A stretch of 64,000 nucleotides of DNA. Source: Lentinus brumalis (Eukaryota; Basidiomycota; Agaricomycetes; Polyporales; Polyporaceae). A program made the position numbers and the translations under genes. This document shows positions 35,912-47,927 of this stretch, one piece after another. Below the pieces are notes generated by a model. It searched no databases. It was not told the origin of the DNA and was given only the letters and a program-made list of their open reading frames with translations. The stretch is from the NCBI GenBank assembly GCA_001792895.1, contig MARA01000045.1:238774-302773 (forward strand), given 5' to 3'. Positions within the stretch are counted from its first letter, which is position 1; every line of letters starts with the position of its first letter.

Positions 35912-38274
35912 ATGGCGCCGCCGGCCCTCCCTAATCCGCATCCCCTCGCACATCTTCCTGTTTGTCCAGATTGCGACTTCTTCCTGACCGCGCCCATAAT
36001 ATGCAAAGGCAAGAAAACTCGTGAGTTCCTGAACTTCTGGTATCGCAAGGTTGGTATTGCAATATCATTTCGCTCACATTGTCAAGTCGTTGATATCGTA
36101 TCGTGCCTACAGTGCTTGCATAATCACCCTCCTGTGGACACGTCGTGCGAGCACTTCGACTGGACTGACTTGCCGCAAGGTGACGCCGCAGTGCCGCTTC
36201 TCCAAGGCCGATGTCCCGGAGCGTGCGACGGACGTGGCGAGTTGAACGTCAAGTGTATCGTGGGGTTGTGCAAGCAATGCTGCGTGCTCGCCCAGGCGAC
36301 GGTGCCCGGATTACGCTCATGTGTCGTTGGATCTCATAATCAAGGTCGCCGTGGAGGTCAAGGTGAGCAGTGTTTCACATACTCTTCCACCCGTGCCCGA
36401 CCGATCGCGCTCTTCCCTTTCCAGTGGCACCCCCGCCGGCTCCTGCGGTCGCCCGTGCGCCGTCTCCTCCTGCGGCTGTAGTGCCACCGCCGGGCCCTCC
36501 TCCTCGTGCCACGCGTGCCGCTGCAGCACGCAGTATGGCAGCCCCGCCTGCCCCTCCGGCTCCCGCCGTCGCTCGTCGCCGCGGACCTGCTGCTCCAGCG
36601 GTTGGCCCCGCTGTCGCAAGACGTCCTACCCAGGCTCGCACTCCAGTACATCCTCCACGCGCCCGCCCGGCTGATGCGGACACGGCGTCCGACTTACCCG
36701 TGCTCCCCGTCGCCAGGCGCTCTCCGCTCCCACCCCCACCGCCTCCTAACCAGCTTGCCCTTACTGCCCTCGATCCGGGAGGACCAGACCCCGCCACGCA
36801 GCCTGTACGTCGACTGAAACCTACGTACCGCATATCCGTCTCTCCGTCTTACGCAGCACGGGTGCAGGCGAGGGACGACACCCAGATAAGCCAGGCCGAG
36901 AGCGCGAAGTCCGAATCTCGCTTTAGGCAACAGAACACTCACACCGTGCAGTTAGATCTGTGGGTGGAGGTAAGGGTTCACGTCTGTCGCTCATGATCAT
37001 GCTGACGGGCCTCTGAACTCACACAGAATGGCGCTGCTCCCGAGGGCTTCGTGTTACACGTGCCGCAATGGCCGGGCTTCCACCCTAAGGACAGCCCCGA
37101 GCTCGTCGAGGGCTACAAACTTGATGTCGAGACATGTCAGTATTGGGATGCGGATCGTCGCCGTTGGTTCAACTGCACTCCTCATACCCTCCCCGCAACA
37201 TCAAGAACATCGAGACCCTTTCGTACCGCCTCAAGGGTGTCACTGAAGGCATTCACATGCCGCTTGAAATGCATGCTCGGTCTTCCAGTTTCTCGCCTCA
37301 GAAGCGGCGCGCGGACGAGGCTCTGCAAGAGGACGTGCCCTCGGAGGACATGTGGTGAGTGATGTCTTCCGAGCGATACCATGCCTCTGCTCACCGGTAG
37401 TTCAAGGTTACTTTCGCAAGGGACGCCACGCAAGAAACATGCTCCCTTCCCAATTACTCCTTCGTTGCAGCATGCGTCTCGCTCATGGCCTTGGACACCA
37501 TCCACGGGGAGCTCGCGACATGAATCAGTCCCGCCGACACCGTCGACATCATCGTCTCTCGCCACCGCTATGCCTCCATCGTCGTCCTGGGGTACTCCCT
37601 ATGGCTCGCCGGTTGGGACGCCCTCTTTTCGCTCCCGTACTCGATTATCTGGCGACGCCACTCACGACGCACTTCACCGCGCTGGTCCCACCCGGGCGTC
37701 CTCCCCGGCTTCCTCCGACGAAGGAGGCGAAGCCGATCGATCTCTTCCCTCTTTGTACCCGATGCTCCTTCAGGCGCACGAGCAACACCTGGCCCGCGGG
37801 CGAACGCAGTCGAGCCTTGCTTCCGAGTCCTCTCACGCTGCCTCTGTCCCCTCTACGGCCCGGTCGCTGTCTCGCGTACCGTCGGTGGCCTCCTCGTTGC
37901 ACCGGTCTCGGAGCCCATCGGCGGACTCGGTTCGAGTGGGCCGAGGAACACCTGTTGTCCCGCTGGACCCCGCCGATATCGATCTTACGAACGCACCTCC
38001 AGGCCCTCACGGTTGGCCGTTGCGCTACGTGTGCGATATGGCAGACGGATTCAGGTTGATGCGCTACTTCGAGGACCACGAGCAGATGAAACGCATACCG
38101 GCCTTCGAGGCCGCGTTCCACAAGACTTACAAGCGCGCTACCTTCCACCAGAACATGGCGGCGTGGGATGCTGCCGGAAATGTGCATGGTGAGCATGATC
38201 GCTGGATAGCACACGGTCGCGAGCGAGGGGGCGAGTGGAGTCGTTTCTACCAGCGATGGAAGAAGCGCACGTAA
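35912..38274 (+). CDS. GRF-type zinc-finger protein with second Cys cluster
   Basis: Exons 35912-36049, 36113-36362, 36425-36969, 37027-37354 and 37401-38274 join in phase to 711 aa, provided one C is added at CCCC 37191-37194. Domains: residues ~18-66 have CPDC, IICKGKKTREF, WYRKC and CEHFDW, the spacing and aromatic ending of a GRF zinc ribbon (nucleic-acid binding). Residues ~80-125 have a Cys cluster with CKQCC and a final HN, a pattern I associate with fungal GRF proteins. A long Pro/Ala-rich linker follows, then a domain with HVPQWPGFHPKD and YWDADRRRWFNCTP, a Ser-rich linker, and a helical C-terminus (GFRLMRYFEDHEQM). The role is inferred to be DNA or RNA binding. It may come from a mobile-element gene family. 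Confidence 0.65.
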
Positions 38275-38527
38275 TTACATACGTATTGTCTGTTTTGTAA
38301 TGCATATCTCGTTCACTGTCTCGCGATGTATACTCCTCCCCGCGACCACTCGGTGTCACGACGCAACATCAACACCAGATCTCCCACATCCGACGGGTGA
38401 GCGCACACACGTGGGGCATTGCGCGACCCGGATAGCGCCTCTGCGGCGGATAACCACTCCTGCCGGGAGTTATGCGACGCGATATGTCAGCGTGGCGGGC
38501 CAACCCATAAACGGAATCATTGCTCAC

Positions 38528-39538
38528 CTAGATCCATGCGACACCCGCAAATTGCGGCCCCCAGCGGAACGGGGCATGCACGGCGGACAGGTATCCGATG
38601 CCGGGGTTCAACCCGATGTGATAGTTGTTGGCTCGGCAGTCGCGGAAGCAGTCCGCGTAGATTTGCAGTCGCCAGACGGTGGTCGTCCCAAAAGGCGCAC
38701 TGCGCTTGCGACGCAGGGCCTCGATGCCCGTCGGCGAGTTGTCGAAGAATTCCACAAGGGAACCACCGTCCCCGAACCAACGCTCCTGGCCAGGGCAGAG
38801 ATATTGGCTCCGGAAACAGGGCGTGCCCCATTGACCGACGAGAGACGGTACGCCGGCAGGGACCAGGTCTCGCGCATCGTGCGATAAGACAAACCCGCAC
38901 CGGTTGGTGAGGCTATCACGGTCAAACGTGTCTTGTGGACGGTGGACGAAACAGAACGGTTCTGGGCAGAATCCGCGACGGCGCAAAGTGAGCGCGGCGT
39001 AGGCACAACCGAATGAATGCGGCGAGACATAGTTGATTTGTGCGGAGATTTCCATCCGGGCGATGGGAGCGATCGGGCTGTCCGTATTGGAGATATGGAG
39101 CAGGAGAAAAGTACAGCTTGGCAAGCTGAAACGGCGTTTGACGGGTCTCCGCTCTGACATGATGTCGTCGTCGCCACCGTGGGTCGCAGTGCAGTTGAAA
39201 CGGGTGCACAGGGCTTCCTCGAGCTCGGGTCTCTCGTACAATCCCACCGAGACGTCGAGCTGCAAGTCTAGCACTAGCTCGTCGCGCAACATGAACGCTA
39301 GAGCCGCGTTGCCAGCGAGGACGGCGTTGAACTCGTCGAGGAGGTCGAGGAACCCCGGGACGTCCTCGATGTAATGACCAATAATATGATCACGCGCCTC
39401 TCGGAGCAAGTCATTCACATAGATCTTGTTGCGAGTGCACGTCTCCCGCCAGGACAACAGCGTTGGCATGTCGAATAATGAGATGATCATGTCGAGCATT
39501 TCGGCTGGGAGGCTGCAGAAGGTGAGCGCAAGACACAT
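38528..39538 (-). CDS. F-box-like protein, single exon
   Basis: An uninterrupted 336-aa frame starts at the ATG 39538. Residues ~8-47 (LPAEMLDMIISLFDMPTLLS, then TCTRNKIY) have the F-box pattern: LPxEhhxxIh, hDxxTLLxxRxTC. The rest has the layout of an Agaricomycete F-box-like family seen twice more in this window: an alanine/leucine helix, a basic stretch, the YVSPHSFGCAYAALTLRRRG block and a GDGGSLVEFFD block. F-box proteins usually recruit substrates to SCF ubiquitin ligases; for this lineage-specific family that is inference. No intron, no damage. Confidence 0.75.
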   Translation of the reverse strand: MCLALTFCSLPAEMLDMIISLFDMPTLLSWRETCTRNKIYVNDLLREARDHIIGHYIEDVPGFLDLLDEFNAVLAGNAALAFMLRDELVLDLQLDVSVGLYERPELEEALCTRFNCTATHGGDDDIMSERRPVKRRFSLPSCTFLLLHISNTDSPIAPIARMEISAQINYVSPHSFGCAYAALTLRRRGFCPEPFCFVHRPQDTFDRDSLTNRCGFVLSHDARDLVPAGVPSLVGQWGTPCFRSQYLCPGQERWFGDGGSLVEFFDNSPTGIEALRRKRSAPFGTTTVWRLQIYADCFRDCRANNYHIGLNPGIGYLSAVHAPFRWGPQFAGVAWI

Positions 39539-40406
39539 TTCGGCACCCTGGACGCAACGTACGTCATGAGCGTAGGCTGCAGTCCAGGCATGGTGGTGGC
39601 GGCGGAGGGTTGGGTATGGCTGTGGGTCAGCTTTGGTGCTAGGGTCGGAGAGTAGCTGCCTGAGACACGGTTGCCCGTCAGTAATAAGGGTTTCGCCAGA
39701 TCAGATAAGCAGTTTCCCGGGCACGGTGCAACATACAGTCACAGTGATCGAGCAATATCTTTCCTCTGTTATGCCGTGTAATAACAGGTCGCCCTTGCCG
39801 TCGCGCGGGCGTGCACCCCAACAATATGGTTACAGTGTTGTTCCATGGCCAGAACGCACGTCTCTCCAATGGCCGGCGTGGAGTACGTGTGCCTGTTTCA
39901 GACAAGATCTGTGGGTACATCCAAATCGTAGGGGCTGGGTCCCGCAAGGACATCGCATGCTGTCAGCGGTCGCTGGAGTGGTCCTGCTGGGTTGACACCC
40001 GCGGAGGTGCCGATCCTGCCCGGATGCCCGACGAACCAGATTGGCCCGTCTGGCAGGCGTGCTTGTCGGTGACAATCTGTCCTTTTGGGAGGCACGCTTT
40101 GTGGGCTTGTCTGCGTGGTCGATGCTGAGTGTGGCCGGGACTTGGCATACTGTCGGCGGTCGCTGCGGCGGTCGGGCTGGGTCACACGAACCAGATGCCG
40201 CATTTGTCTGTATACACAGCCACAATGTTCGCCTTCCAGATGTGGTGGCTTGCTGCGCGCGCCCACATGCTTCCGTCATTCCTCCTCCTAGCCCGATCCA
40301 TCTCAGGTTGATCTTTCTATCCCAGGCTCGCCCGACCGGCTAGCCATGGCACCTGGTCGGAGCAAATCACCCCGTGTCCCTCCAACAGTTCATCTACACT
40401 CGCGCC
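39539..40406. other. Intergenic with imperfect internal repeats
   Basis: Two related blocks contain GTCrGCGGTCGCTG (39962 and 40151) with similar surroundings, suggesting an old tandem duplication of ~190 bases. No gene is supported. Confidence 0.35.
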
Positions 40407-43400
40407 ATGGATGACTTCGAGGCACCCTCCCACACCCCGACTCCGCGCACCAGTACTCCTCGCCCTTCGCACCTTTCCTCCCCCCTGACTCCTCTCTCCA
40501 GCACCATGTCTGACTTTGCGCCCGACCTTGACGAGTCCGAATTGTCGCGCACACTCCTGCGTGCGAAACACCTGTACGTAGGAATGGCCTTTGCACGCGA
40601 GAGCCTCCATGTTGACTTCTCCGTCCAGTGAGAGGTTCAAGGTCGACGGGCTTCGTGTACGTCTTCCCTCCCTACCTATCCACCATTGCACTCGTTCCTC
40701 ACCGCCGGCCTGGCGTTAGGCGCTGCTCAAAAAGTGGACAGGTACCGAGCGACTTCCTAAGTACGGAAAGACGAAGTTGATTGAACACCTTGTCAACAAT
40801 GACGCAACCGTCTGCTGGAGTCGGGTTCGCGCATGGTTGGACGATGTCGAGGAACAAGAGCTGCCCGATGTGCCTCCCCCGGGCTGTGATTCGTCGGTGA
40901 AGGAGTGGGCAATGGACCTGTGCATGTACTCCCCCCGCCGAAAGTGTTTGAACGCCTATGAATAGGCGCCCAGTGCGGGTAACTTATATCAATGAAATCT
41001 CACTCATAAGCAAAGTTATGTCTGAGTCACTGGGCATGTATGATAGGTAGACATCTGATGTTCCAAGGGGTGGGTATAGAACTGTATAATGATTTGGTAT
41101 AATGATGTAGAGGGAGAACCTTTTCCGTAGCATCATTCTTGCACTGACCCCAACTCTGCCCTGCATAAGGCCTCCTAGACTTATTGAGACAACCTCAAAA
41201 CCATACTTACAGACACCTGAGAGCCTCACCCACATACCATATAAATTTCAGGATCTAACATTGAAATCCGGGGGAGTAACGATGGGTATAACACAGCAGT
41301 TGGACTTGCCTCAGCAACAGAGCAAGCAATCATCAGTGGGTAGTCCCTGATCAAGGGCTCCTGGTAGAGTGCTACTATAGCTAATAAATAGATGAGGTAC
41401 AGGTAGTGTGGCTACAGTCCACAATAGGCCCTAGGCATGAGAGTTGTAATGTCTAGGCTGCATAAGCTTGAAGCCGGAAAGTTAGCCTAGTCTGTCCACC
41501 AAGTTACACCCATGATTACTCCTCCAGAATTTCACGTGAAGTCCTGAAATTTACATGGCACACCCATGAGGCTCTAGTGTACCTGTAAATAATTATTTGA
41601 GGATGTGTCTATAAGTTGAGGCAGACTTAGGGAGGGCAAGATCCAGAATGGGGGTGAGGACACAGTTGGCGCTCTACAAAATTCTATCAAACAAAGCATG
41701 CAATGTTTCAAATGTGCACTATGGCCTTAAGTGTATGTCTACTATATGCACCTAGTGGCTTAGACGGAATGTGGATACTGAGTGCAATATGCTGATGATA
41801 TTGTATGCATACGAGGCACCAGCGCCTAGGTGTTCAAACACTTTTGGCGCCCGCTAGTACAGCTGCATTCAGAACGCGACAGGGTGTTATCCACTAGACG
41901 TACGTGCTCATTGTGCCGGCTCCCTATTACACACTCATTCCCGATGTGGTAGGATACGTCCTCGTCTGACGAATCGTCCCCGCCGGCCGGTTCAGCGGAA
42001 GACCCCGACGCTGACGCAGATGGCGAATGGGACGACGAAGCTGGCCCCGACGCGGAGGCTCCTCCGACAGCTCAAGCTCAACCCCTGTCTGCAGGGCCAG
42101 AGTACGACAACTCTGGCCCAGCCTCACACCCTCGCGACCAGGCCGCCAAGGGTGCCTCGCGGCACTCCTCTGTTGCGAGGGACATCGACCCGCAAGCACA
42201 CGCCAGACACACGGAGCAAGGTCAGGAAATTATCGATCGGACTGAGCAGAACCAAGTCCGTGGCGCAACCTTGGTGTCAGAGAGCGGTGGCGAGGTGGAC
42301 GCAGATGGCGGCTCTGAAAGAGATGACCCTCTTCCCGCCCCGCGGGACGAACACGGCGCTGCGGAGAACGCCTCGTCCGACCACGCCGATTTGATGGTAT
42401 GTGCCTTCCCACCCGCGTGCAGACTGCTGCTCATGACTCTGCAATCGTGTGCTAGTCCGTCGACCTATTTGCAGAAGATGAGCGTGTTGAAGCGCTGGAA
42501 AACTTCATCCGACGCGCGATGCGGGCACTGCAGATGTGTCGATTCGTGAGTACTGTGCAGACTTGTATCACGAATAATCCACGGAGTCTTACACCCGCCT
42601 AACCAGCTCGATCCTACTTTTGTGCGCTTCGCAGGGGAGGAAGAGACATTGGATGCTCCTGCTCCCGACCACGGCATCATCGACCCGGCGTCGCTTACAC
42701 CCGAGGACCCCTTGTACGTCTACAGACACTACATGGAGGAGCCCCCAAGAAGGTGCGATGCTGTTTGCCATGGCGTGACTGGTGCCCACGGACTCACACC
42801 TGTCGACCACACACAGCGGCTGACTGAACTCCCAGCGGACGGTCCCCTGGAGCCTTGGCCGGCTGGCTGGCACGACGGCCGCGGATCCATTTTGGCGGTA
42901 GGGAGAGATTTCCGGGGCTTGGGTCCCCACGACGAGGGTAAGCGGGTGTCCACGTTGTTGGCTGGCGTGTGGATGCAGTATGTCAGCGGCGAACGCGTCT
43001 TCACCGCCCGGTCAGATGATCTGGCCCGGGCCTTGGCACGGTGTCCCCTCCTGGTCGAAGGTACACCTGATTGTCCTTCGACGCCCGCCCCGAGTTATCA
43101 ACCTGATCAACCGTCGTCGTAGGGAATGTTTACGTCACTCTCGTGATCGACGTCGATACCCGGCCTTCCTCCATTGCGCTCGCCGCCTTCGACAGTACAG
43201 GTGGCATCTATATGGATGAAGACCGGTTTGACGTCGAGCTCACCCTGCTCGACTCCCACCTCAAGAGATCTCCTACTCTGCTGTCGACATACTTCAAGAT
43301 TGAGTTTGAGCTTCGCGCGGTATGTAGGGCTAGCGATGAATTTGCATTGCCCGGCGTCGCTCACGGGCTGGCATGATAGGCTTTTGGCATCATTCCACTC

Positions 43401-44876
43401 AAACGCGGGCGCATGCTATCTATGGAGAATGTGGCCGCCTTGGAGGGCCGGGGCATGAGAGCGCCCCCGGAACCCACCACGTTCAAGGCTCCTCGGCTGC
43501 CAGCACATGCGCAAAGGGCACGCAACACCGCCTCGTCCGCAGATGCACCTGTGATGACAAGCCGTCCCCCTCCTCCGTCCGATCGCTCAACCACGGCCTT
43601 CGAGGACCAATCTTTGGACACTGCTGGCGTCGTCGCGGCGACGCTATCGCCCGCGAGCTCACGCCCCCCCTCGGAGTTGCGCTTGGCGCCGAGGCATTCG
43701 AACCGAGCTCCCGAGGTGCAGCAAGCGCAGCAGGATACCTCGGGGGCAGCGCGTCCTCGCAAGGGGAAAGCTCTGCACGTTGTGGAAGCCCCTCGTCCGG
43801 AACCTGAGGCCCCCCGCCCGCCTGTTCCTCGCGGTGCCGGGGCAGGTCGCCAAGGTTCTGGGGCCTCAGTCCCCCGTGCTGCAGCCGTGCCCGCCGGTTC
43901 TTCGGGCGTACCGCTGTCCGAGGACCCGGCGGCTCGCGTCGTGCGTCCCAACGGTGCATCGAAATCCCAGCGGATGGCCGCAGCACCGCCCATCGAGCGT
44001 GGACCCCGTCGCGAGAGGGCTCGGTTACCGGATGAAGATTCGCGCCCTCTGGCGTCCGCAGCCGATTTCCCACCTGATCACTTCACCTTCTCTGAGAACG
44101 AGGACGAAGAGAGGCTACTCGACTCGCTGCGTCAGAAGTCTAGCAAGGGGAAGGCGCGAGAACAGGACGGCTACGAGTCCGAGCGCGGGCAGGCTGATTC
44201 GACCGGGGCCGGACGCAAGGCGCGTGTGCCGGCAGGAGCCGCTGTCCCGCAAAACCCTCACCCAGGCGCTGGGGCCAAGTCGGCGCCACTGAAGGCGAGC
44301 GCGGCGCGGCCCGCCGCAGGTCCCTCCCGCCCGACGAAGGCCCCACAGGGCGCAGTAGGTGGCAGCCGTTCGACTGGCACAGCACCGTCGAAGCTGATGT
44401 ACGTCGAACGTTGCGGCTTCGATGCGCGGGGCAGGCCAGTGGACCCGGACGCCCTCACCCAGGACGAGATACGCGGCCACTTGGTTGCTTTCCTCCGCGA
44501 GACGCGATGGCACAAGAATCCCCTCGTGCAGCAAATCCGTGACTGCTCCGAGGATTCCCGGGACCGAGGTGGTCGCGAGGTGGCTCGCCTCGAAGAGTGG
44601 TGTGGAGTGGTTACCACGCTCCTCGCCCTGTCATCGCCCTTCGGCACTGCGAACAAGTTCGTCATCTCCTCCAAAGTTGTCGGCGACTTCCTCTCCCATT
44701 CAGACGACTGGGTTCAGAACTGCTCGAAGGCGCAGCGCATCTTGCTCAAACGGCACTCCATAACTCGCATTAATGAATGGTTACAGGTGAACGCCAACCG
44801 GTCCATGGGCATGGGGCGGTTCGCGTCCAATCTGCACGCCGTCATGGATGGGCGCGATCCTGACCAACCGCGTTGA
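40407..44876 (+). pseudogene. Large SAP-domain protein gene interrupted by an AT-rich element
   Basis: Exons 40407-40573, 40629-40656, 40720-40929 + 41861-41899 (one exon split by an insertion), 41953-42396, 42456-42545, 42607-43060, 43123-43319 and 43380-44876 join in phase to 1041 aa once 40930-41860 is removed. Residues ~56-90 (LERFKVDGLRALLKKW, then LPKYGKTKLIEHL) are a SAP motif, a DNA-binding helix-extension-helix. Then come an acidic linker (residues ~165-310), a globular region with VYVTLVIDVDTRP, and a long disordered part. The C-terminal domain contains LVAFLRETRWHKNPLVQQ. With the insertion present, translation stops at 40965 after 146 aa. Function unknown beyond likely chromatin binding. 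It may have been active very recently, since the rest of the frame is clean. Confidence 0.7.
40930..41856. mobile_element. AT-rich inserted element with GTGTTTGAAC inverted ends
   Basis: The segment is clearly AT-rich against its surroundings. Its ends are inverted: CGCCGAAAGTGTTTGAAC at the left and the complement of CGCCAAAAGTGTTTGAAC at the right (41835-41852). The flanks are GTAC at 40926-40929 and 41857-41860, so the target duplication is TA, GTAC or similar; the palindrome prevents a decision. Excision of the element plus one GTAC restores an open, correctly phased exon. There is no transposase frame; it is a MITE-like element of ~0.93 kb. Confidence 0.8.
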
Positions 44877-45059
44877 GATAACCTTTCGTGCTTTGTATGG
44901 TATGTAACAATGTTATCGTACAGCCGTCTCTTGACGATGCTATGTTGACGATGCTATGCCGCGATCGTGACCAGTGGTTCAACGGTCGCCTGATGAGACA
45001 CCGGAGGTACTTTATTCCGTGAAGACTTGTACCCTACGATATGACCGTCGGCCACAACT

Positions 45060-45415
45060 TGTGCGCACTGTCCCACAACCGTTCGCCTGTCGTGGCAGCC
45101 TTCAACCGCTAGCCCGCTCGTCCGTACTGTGTTATGACCGTTCGCCGGTCGGAGCAGCCTTCAACCGCTCGCCCGCTCGTCCGACTGTCGCACGACCGTT
45201 CCTCAGTCGGGGAGGCCTTCAACCGCTGGCCCGCTCGTCCGACTGTCGCACGACCATTCGCCGGTCTGGGCAGCCTTCAACCGCTCGCCCGCTCGTCCGA
45301 CTGTAGCACGACCGTTCGTCGGTCTGGGCAGCCTTCAACCGCTCGCCCGCAGCCTTCAACCGCTCTCCCGCTTGTCCGCGAATTGCCACGACCGTTCATC
45401 AGTCGGGACAGCCAT
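45060..45415. repeat. 58-bp minisatellite, about six copies
   Basis: The landmark CAGCCTTCAACCGCT recurs at 45096, 45155, 45213 (one change), 45271 and 45329, then a shortened copy, giving a 58-59 bp period. Each unit contains GACCGTTCGCCGGTC, an imperfect palindrome. Frames through it are not coding. Confidence 0.9.
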
Positions 45416-45504
45416 GTATGGTTCACAGGCTTCAGAGCGCAGGGACGAGATGCCCTCCTTTGCAAATTGCGCCAAATGTAACTATGCCCTTGCGTACACA
45501 GAGA

Positions 45505-46424
45505 CTACATGATTTTACACTTCAAAAGCGAGCCCAACACAGAGTGTTCTCCCAGACACGACCCTCCACACGGCCGGACATCCAGTCGCCAGCACACGTT
45601 GGATCTGAGCCGCCAATCCACCCGTGGACGCAAGCGGATACTCATAGCACCCGGGTCGGTGAAGGTTCGAGGTTGGCTGTAGCATAGCCACTGAGTGGCT
45701 GCGCACGTACGGCCGGGACTCTCGTCCCACGCACATGCGGAGAGCCGTATGTCAAACCCCCGCGAACGCCATCGGGCGAGCCCCGCACTCTCCGTCGGCG
45801 CCCACTGCCCAATCAGCCCGCGCCCGCGAAAGAGAAGGGAAGGAAACGGCGTTCCAAAGTGCAGTGGATTGATGTAGGCGGTCTCCACGGTGAACGGGAG
45901 GCAGGCAACGGCGAGGAGGGCGTCCTGTGCGATGCACCGATAGAGTCGGATCGTCCCCCGGGAGTGAGGAAGAAGGAGATCGAATCGAGGGCCCTATGCC
46001 GCAGATGACGATAGGCCGTATGGTCGGCGGAATGGTGTTGGACCTGCTGGGCTCGTTGGGTGTGCATGAGGTGATCGACGAAGAATCCGAACTGACGATA
46101 CGGGATGTAGATGTCGAGGGAATGGGGCATGAAAGGCTGGTTCCGGAGCAAGAACCGGGTGGCAGCTTCACCAGCCACGTACCCCGCGCTCTTCGCCAGC
46201 GCATCCATGAATGACCCAATGTCATAGATCCACAGCAGGCATAGCGTGCACAGCGCCTGGCGGAACAACAGGGTGACTACACGAAGTGCAACACGAGATG
46301 TGGCCCGAATGGTCAGCATGCCCGGCATGTCAACAGCCGACCAGATGATCGCGTGTTCGACTATTGTCAGTGTGGCGAACGACCGGCGAAGAGGTGGCGA
46401 CGTCGATAGGGTGGAACTGGGCAT
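45505..46424 (-). CDS. F-box-like protein, frame break at a C run
   Basis: From the ATG at 46424 the minus strand encodes an F-box-like stretch (VEHAIIWSAVDMPGMLTIRA, then TSRVALRV) aligning with the F-box of the gene at 38.5 kb. It continues with an Ala/Leu helix, a DIYIPYRQFGFF block, and then breaks at CCCCC (45955-45959). One extra base continues into TIRLYRCIAQDALLAVACLP and the INPLHFGTPFPSLLF block, equivalent to the family's conserved centre, and ends at 45505 (306 aa). It is a tandem neighbour of the next F-box-like gene, 115 bases away in the same orientation. Confidence 0.6.
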
Positions 46425-46539
46425 GGCAGGGGCGCAACGAGGATCTGCTGGGATCCTGGATGGTATCCGCATCGGTGAATATATGTACGGCCGCGTGGCC
46501 AGGCACAACCAATGAAATACGCGACAAAGGACATCGTGT

Positions 46540-47738
46540 CTACATGCCTATCAGCAGGTCCCGGTCGCAAGTTCGGGCACCCGGCCTCATGCTAGCGAGA
46601 CCACCATGGCATCCAGGAGCGCACGTCGGCCCGCCTCTCCACCACATCAACGTATCTCTGACGCCCAAGTGAGGATCTCCGACCCGTCGTAACACAGGCC
46701 CCGACAGAGACAATGAATCCCCGAAGTGCCGTACGGCCACAGCACACCCAGTCGACCTGACTCCAGTACATGCCGCGCCTGGGGCCCACTGTTCCCATTC
46801 ATCCGACACCTCCCAACCGACCCGCCGCCACACGTCGAGACAAGCAGATGCCTGGCTAGACGTGGTCGCCGAGGATGTCACTGTCACCGGGTTGACAAGG
46901 GCACGATTGCTTTGCGTGAGGCGGGGATAAGCGCACGTGAACCAACGAGGCCCCACGAAGTTGAAGAGAGCCGAGTGCAGCTCACTGCCGAGCGGATACA
47001 ACGCGCTCGCATGCGTGCTGCGGACCAGGCTGATCACCCAGCCATTCTTGGCGAAGAAGCTGACCTCAGCGACGCCACGGTGCCCTGCTCGCCACGACAC
47101 GAACGATGCTGAGCGGGCTCGGCGCTCGACGTGGTCCTCGTCGTTTGGAGCCGGATGCGCACCGCGATCAAACGAAGCCTGGGGCCTGGTTATGCCAAGG
47201 GCAGACGCAGTCCCGGGTTGCACAGGGGGGTCCCCATTTCCGCGCTTGTGGACGGCATCTCCTTGAAGCCCATGTCTTCCAACAGAAATGAGCGCAGGTA
47301 GTGATAGCGGTGGGCGGGGGTGAAGAGATCGATCACGGGAGGAAGGCCGAACGTCGGAAAAAGCACATACAGCGCCGCGAGGCCGCCGATTACCGCCTCA
47401 CTCTCAATGAACATGTGAACCAAGCGGTTGTAGTCGCCTATGGTGTCCGGAAAAAGGTGCCTGACTCGATGATGCAAGGCCGCGCGTGCGGCCCTATCCC
47501 ACACACGGTTGGTGCGTCGGAGGTGGGCTAGATCGACGACGTCGAGACGATGGAGTATTGGCGGTGTGAGGTCGGCAGGCAGGACGGGAAAGAGACGTTC
47601 GCCGGGATATTCCACAAGCTCCATGAGGCAAGAACGAGGGGGAGTGGACGATAGGAAGTGTAGTTGCGGTGGGACTTTCATGCTCTTAAGCAGCCGGGCA
47701 ACGAGCCTAGACTCTCGCAGCGATCGCGCCGCTTCCAT
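46540..47738 (-). CDS. F-box-like protein, frame break at a C run
   Basis: The ATG at 47738 opens a frame with the F-box pattern at residues ~50-90 (LPADLTPPILHRLDVVDLAH, then LRRTNRVWD). A conserved hydrophobic helix and the FTPAHRYHYLRSFL block follow. The frame breaks at six G on the plus strand (47225-47230). One extra base carries it on through SALYPLGSELHSALFNFVGP and AVRHFGD to a stop at 46540, exactly 399 aa. The order of blocks matches the intact F-box gene at 38.5 kb. SCF substrate-recruitment is the family-level expectation only. Confidence 0.6.
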
Positions 47739-47927
47739 GGATGGGCGGGCGTAGGTACATTGGTCGGCGAGAGCGTCAAGAGCCCGGTGCCCCGGATCCT
47801 CGCCACGGCGCAGTCACATGAACCTCTGATAGAAGTGGATATAGGAAATACATGCGGAACAACGACGACGCTGGAAACGAGCCTCATGTGAGATCGATCG
47901 GGGCCGGGGCGATGCGGTGGATGGCGG

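Noticed and set aside
36375..36833. Minus-strand Gly/Ala/Arg-rich frame opposite the GRF gene
   Set aside because: It is the complement of the Pro/Ala-rich coding linker, a typical antisense shadow.
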